Shown here in pieces: positions 62,813 through 64,000 of a stretch of DNA of 64,000 nucleotides. Numbering within the stretch: position 1 is the stretch's first letter; each line of letters opens with the position of its first letter. The position numbers and the translations under genes were made by a program. This DNA comes from Marinomonas sp. KMM3893 (GTDB lineage: Bacteria > Pseudomonadota > Gammaproteobacteria > Pseudomonadales > Marinomonadaceae). The stretch is taken from the NCBI RefSeq assembly GCF_004352855.1, contig NZ_SJSC01000005.1, positions 62,001 to 126,000 of the forward strand, written 5' to 3'. The notes under the pieces are model-generated. The model was not told the origin of the DNA and did not search any database. It saw only the letters and a program-made list of their open reading frames with translations.

Positions 62813-64000
62813 ATGTCATTTGCTGAACTAGATCTTGATGTCACAATAGAGCAAGCCATCATGGATATGGGGTTTGATACCCCCACCCCAATACAAGAAC
62901 AAGCCATCCCTATTGCTTTAGACGGATCAGACTTGCTGGCGACAGCGCCAACCGGCACAGGCAAGACAATTGCCTTTTGCGCCCCAGCGATTCAACACAT
63001 CCTTGACCGAGATGAGCAATCTACTACCGCACCGAAAGTGATGATCCTAGCGCCAAGCCGCGAGCTTGCACGCCAAATATACAATGTCGTTGTGCAACTA
63101 ACGGCACACACCAGAATTGAGTCTCAGCTGATCATTGGTGGCATTCCTTACGGCATGCAACAGCAACAACTAAGCGAAAACTGCGACATTTTGGTTGCCA
63201 CCCCAGGTCGTTTGGTGGAGCTAGACGAAAAACAATGGTTGGATTTAAGCGATGTGTCCTATTTTGTCATTGACGAAGCAGACCGCATGCTGGACATGGG
63301 CTTTTCAAGCGCCATCAACCACCTAGCCAAACAAATCCCCAACGAACATCAAACATTGATGTTCTCCGCCACACTGGAAGGCGAAAAAATGGGACGATTT
63401 GCCAATGCCCTATTAAACGACGAAACACAACAACTTCGTCTTGGCGAATCCTCACGCTCCGTGCCTAGCCAAATTCGCCAGGTGGCCTACCGAGTGGACG
63501 ATGAAGACCACAAAGAAGCCATTCTGAAGCACTTATTAATGCTGGATCGAGTGCAACAAGCCGTGGTGTTTGTCTCCAACCGCGAGCACGTTGACGTCTG
63601 GGTGCAACGCATTCGTAAAATGGGCCTAATGTGTGACGGTCTTCACGGCGAAATGAAACAAGGCGACCGCAGCGAACACTTGAAACAAATGGTTCGTGGC
63701 CGCTTACAAGTATTGGTAGCCACCGACGTTGCGTCTCGCGGCATCGACCTTCCTGAAATAAATACCGTAATTAACTTACGCTTGCCGCGAAAAGCAGACT
63801 CTTATGTTCACCGAGCAGGCCGAGCGTCTCGCGAAGGCGAACCTGGCGACTGCATTTCACTTATCGACATCAACGATTTGCCGATGATCGAAAAAATTCA
63901 GCGTTTTATGCAAGCCAACATTAAATTTGGTCGCATCGAAGGACTGGAAGCGAAAACCAAAGCACGCTCACCAAGCAATCGCCCAAGAAAGAAAAAAGCA
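62813..64000 (+). CDS. srmB: DEAD-box RNA helicase, SrmB-like, 3' truncated by window edge
   Basis: 396 residues are visible, open at the right edge. Q motif GFDTPTPIQEQAIP, Walker A APTGTGKT (45-52), motif II DEAD (154-157), SAT (185-187), VATDVASRGIDLP and HRAGRASREG are intact. FSATLEGEKM, LEHKT-type region (DHKEAILKHLL) and the basic tail KTKARSPSNRPRKKK follow SrmB of Escherichia coli, which helps assemble the 50S ribosomal subunit. ATG at 62813 with AGAGAG nearby. Confidence 0.88.
   Translation, partial: MSFAELDLDVTIEQAIMDMGFDTPTPIQEQAIPIALDGSDLLATAPTGTGKTIAFCAPAIQHILDRDEQSTTAPKVMILAPSRELARQIYNVVVQLTAHTRIESQLIIGGIPYGMQQQQLSENCDILVATPGRLVELDEKQWLDLSDVSYFVIDEADRMLDMGFSSAINHLAKQIPNEHQTLMFSATLEGEKMGRFANALLNDETQQLRLGESSRSVPSQIRQVAYRVDDEDHKEAILKHLLMLDRVQQAVVFVSNREHVDVWVQRIRKMGLMCDGLHGEMKQGDRSEHLKQMVRGRLQVLVATDVASRGIDLPEINTVINLRLPRKADSYVHRAGRASREGEPGDCISLIDINDLPMIEKIQRFMQANIKFGRIEGLEAKTKARSPSNRPRKKKA

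Overview
This window looks like chromosomal core sequence from a marine gammaproteobacterium, most likely an Oceanospirillales member such as Marinomonas. That is my inference from gene order (fimV-truA-trpFBA-accD-folC-dedD-cvpA-purF-metZ, fxsA-groES-groEL), moderate GC content and protein similarity I recognise by eye; no database search was run. Coding density is high. I found no rRNA, tRNA, CRISPR array, insertion sequence, integrase or prophage gene. Both ends cut a gene: hisI on the left and an srmB-like DEAD-box helicase on the right.

Layout, 1-13 kb: end of hisI, a chemotaxis receptor, a class II amidotransferase, a minus-strand run of three enzymes (aspartoacylase-like M14 protein, UvrD/Rep-like helicase, isopenicillin-N-synthase-like oxygenase), a YnjBCD-type ABC importer and a glutathione S-transferase. 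12-17.4 kb: a NhaR-like LysR regulator divergent from dabB-dabA, a proton-driven inorganic carbon (CO2/bicarbonate) accumulation system. 17.4-25.6 kb: a homologue of the tRNA-queuosine mannosyltransferase, a dienelactone hydrolase, yaeQ, the EF-P paralogue efpL, a MazG-like pyrophosphohydrolase with an M14 carboxypeptidase, an unrecognised protein, rraA and a Cache-domain chemoreceptor. 25.7-32 kb: a PAS-PAS-GGDEF-EAL protein, a YeeE/YedE sulfur transporter, a secreted ParB-like protein and a secreted class 3 lipase.

32-39 kb holds the least explained system: a tightly packed minus-strand operon of uup (ABC-F ATPase), a DUF2760 protein and two divergent Hsp70-family ATPases, the second with a long helical C-terminal extension. 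39-43.6 kb is a membrane-fusion protein plus RND pump whose proton-relay residues deviate from AcrB. 43.7-55.5 kb is the metZ/purF/trp/accD/fimV supercluster on the minus strand, with many start/stop overlaps. 55.6-64 kb has a stand-alone EAL protein, groEL-groES, fxsA, an alkyltransferase-like protein that lacks the reactive cysteine, yajQ, panE, an S1-domain CvfB protein, a DUF1415 protein and the truncated srmB.

Genes are mostly separated by clear intrinsic terminators, several serving both strands. Several perfect or near-perfect palindromes sit in promoter-sized gaps and are reported as candidate operators only.
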